From NCBI GenBank assembly GCA_041687755.1, contig JBDNJM010000203.1:1-64000 (forward strand): a DNA stretch of 64,000 nucleotides, written 5' to 3'. The position numbers and the translations under genes were made by a program. Of the stretch, positions 63,401 to 64,000 are shown in pieces. Source of the DNA: JBDNJM01 sp041687755. Lineage in GTDB: Bacteria; Planctomycetota; UBA1135; GCA-002686595. The notes beneath the pieces are model-generated. The model worked only from the letters and a program-made list of their open reading frames with translations, was not told the DNA's origin and searched no databases. Within the stretch, counting starts at the first letter, position 1. Each line of letters starts with the position of its first letter.

Positions 63401-63484
63401 TCCGAGCCGGGCGGCCCGCTGGGTGGAGCGCTCGCCCTGAGCGATGCCCTTGAGCTCGTGTTTGGAAACTCACGCGCGGCTTAG
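60404..63484 (+). pseudogene. Decayed secreted ELWxxDGT-repeat protein
   Basis: About 1025 codons in total. The reading frame shifts near 60590, 61130, 61922 and 63330 and is also crossed by in-frame TAG 61224-61226 and TGA 61725-61727. Across the pieces the same repeat recurs: LWRSDGTPAGR, WISDGTPAGT, LWSTDGSAAGT, LWITDGTAVGT, ELWSTDGTAGGT, LFRTDGTAAGT. Such repeats form beta-propeller-like secreted proteins common in planctomycetes and myxobacteria. The C-terminus (APYGAEPHGSSCGLDLAAK, later GGALALSDALELVFGN) resembles the Cys-bearing end of the zincin at 6313. The first ATG at 60404 opens only a weak signal. Confidence 0.8.
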
Positions 63485-63571
63485 CGGTCCGGCTGGGGGG
63501 CCGCGCGGGAGTCGGCGGCCCGACGATTTGCGTGCGTTCGAGCCGGGGTGCCGCTCCCAGGGTCGCCGCGC

Positions 63572-63859
63572 TCACTCGTCGGAGTCGTCGGAGTCGACCG
63601 ATCCGCCGCGCGCCTCGACCTCGGCGCGGGCGCTCTGGAGGTGGTCCCAGCTCAGATGCTTGCGCTGGTACTTGGCGAACAGCATCTCGTAGAGCTGTTT
63701 GAAGTCCTCGACGGTCGGCTCCTCGATCGGCGTGAACTCGGACTCTTCGCGGCTGCGGCGACGGAAGGTCCACTGCTTGCCGAAGAAGCGGGCACGGATC
63801 TCGACCCGCAGGCCGTCTTCCTCGCGGCGTTTCCAGCCGTGGATGTTCTTGGAGGCCAT
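63572..63859 (-). CDS. Small charged hypothetical protein
   Basis: A 95-residue cytoplasmic protein beginning MASKNIHGWKRREEDGLRVE and containing RARFFGKQWTFRRRSREE and VEDFKQLYEMLFAKYQRKHL, ending in an acidic tail DSDDSDE. The mixed-charge, aromatic-rich N-terminal half and helical C-terminal half look like a real conserved small protein. No function known. The 3' end is 88 bp from the ELWxxDGT gene end. Confidence 0.75.
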   Translation of the reverse strand: MASKNIHGWKRREEDGLRVEIRARFFGKQWTFRRRSREESEFTPIEEPTVEDFKQLYEMLFAKYQRKHLSWDHLQSARAEVEARGGSVDSDDSDE

Positions 63860-63941
63860 GGAGGCAGGCTAGCAGGGTGGGCAGCGAACGGCGAGCCGGC
63901 CCCGGGTTGGGGCCGCTGGCTGGGCGGCAACTTCAGGCGGG

Positions 63942-64000
63942 TCAGCCCGCGAACATCGCGGCGAAGCGCTGCCTGATCTCGTCGTTGTCGAGCTGCTCGA
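63942..64000 (-). CDS. Partial gene at the right window edge
   Basis: Reading leftward from the edge, the frame gives EQLDNDEIRQRFAAMFAG and then TGA at 63942-63944. The composition is protein-like and the gap to the next leftward gene is 82 bp. Only 18 residues are visible, so no family can be assigned. Confidence 0.4.
   Translation of the reverse strand, partial: EQLDNDEIRQRFAAMFAG

Noticed and set aside
1..64000. CRISPR array, tRNA or rRNA genes
   Set aside because: No regularly spaced direct repeats with unique spacers, no cloverleaf with TTCGAxTC and acceptor pairing, and no rRNA-like conserved stretch were seen; a dedicated tRNA scan was not possible.

Overview
The window is very GC-rich and gene-dense, and its gene content points to a Planctomycetota bacterium. 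Markers are a PSCyt1/DUF1549/DUF1553 protein next to a Tat-exported DUF1501 protein, two DUF1080 proteins (one fused to a sialate O-acetylesterase domain), a secreted protein built of ELWxxDGT-type repeats, and many Sec or lipoprotein signals. The lineage is inferred from gene families only. No rRNA, tRNA, CRISPR array, transposase or prophage gene was recognised.

Layout. 1-1268: a perfect 136-bp inverted repeat at the window edge, running into a frameshifted DUF1801 gene and a frameshifted VOC gene. 1454-10473: a Thr-type sulfatase-fold lipoprotein, a GH113-like glycosidase, Dps, a small Cys4 membrane protein, a large secreted zincin, an MFS transporter. 10986-17444: a CarH-like regulator lacking the B12 axial His, a badly broken secreted zincin-like gene, a frameshifted YpfJ-type peptidase, a hemolysin III protein, a VOC protein and a DMT transporter. 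17581-24496: a leftward planctomycete cytochrome / DUF1501 / DUF1549 operon. 24566-30779: a PqqB-like lipoprotein, a DUF3465 protein, then a compact redox operon in which a ThDP enzyme and a ferric-reductase-like membrane protein each carry a fused Rieske domain. 31056-47777: secreted, envelope and housekeeping genes (beta-helix, TPR, BatD-like, HerA-like ATPase, DUF4332, DUF1080, SASA, prepilin-like, LCAT-like, Pol IV). 48086-59966: a catabolic island. 59967-64000: an OGFr-family remnant, a decayed ELWxxDGT protein and two small genes.

Two systems stand out. The catabolic island pairs a rightward sugar ABC transporter with leftward genes for an SDR and an MDR dehydrogenase, a COG3618-type lactonase, an enolase-superfamily dehydratase, a FAH-family hydrolase and LutABC. 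This is the gene set expected for non-phosphorylating breakdown of a 6-deoxy-sugar such as L-fucose or L-rhamnose through a 2,4-diketo acid to pyruvate plus L-lactate, with LutABC oxidising the lactate. The less familiar one is the Rieske operon at 26568-30779: a soluble Rieske-ThDP fusion, two tiny membrane proteins, a heme/Rieske membrane fusion and a Cys/His-rich anchored protein, joined by overlapping or close start and stop codons. It looks like a dedicated route from a ThDP reaction to the membrane. I know of no description of it.

At least six genes are interrupted by frameshifts, often in homopolymers, and some also by in-frame stops. Simple cases (337-340, 968-972, 14543-14546, 31152-31156) may be sequencing errors. 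The loci at 11888-13838 and 60404-63484 carry several lesions each and look like true decay or an error-rich assembly.
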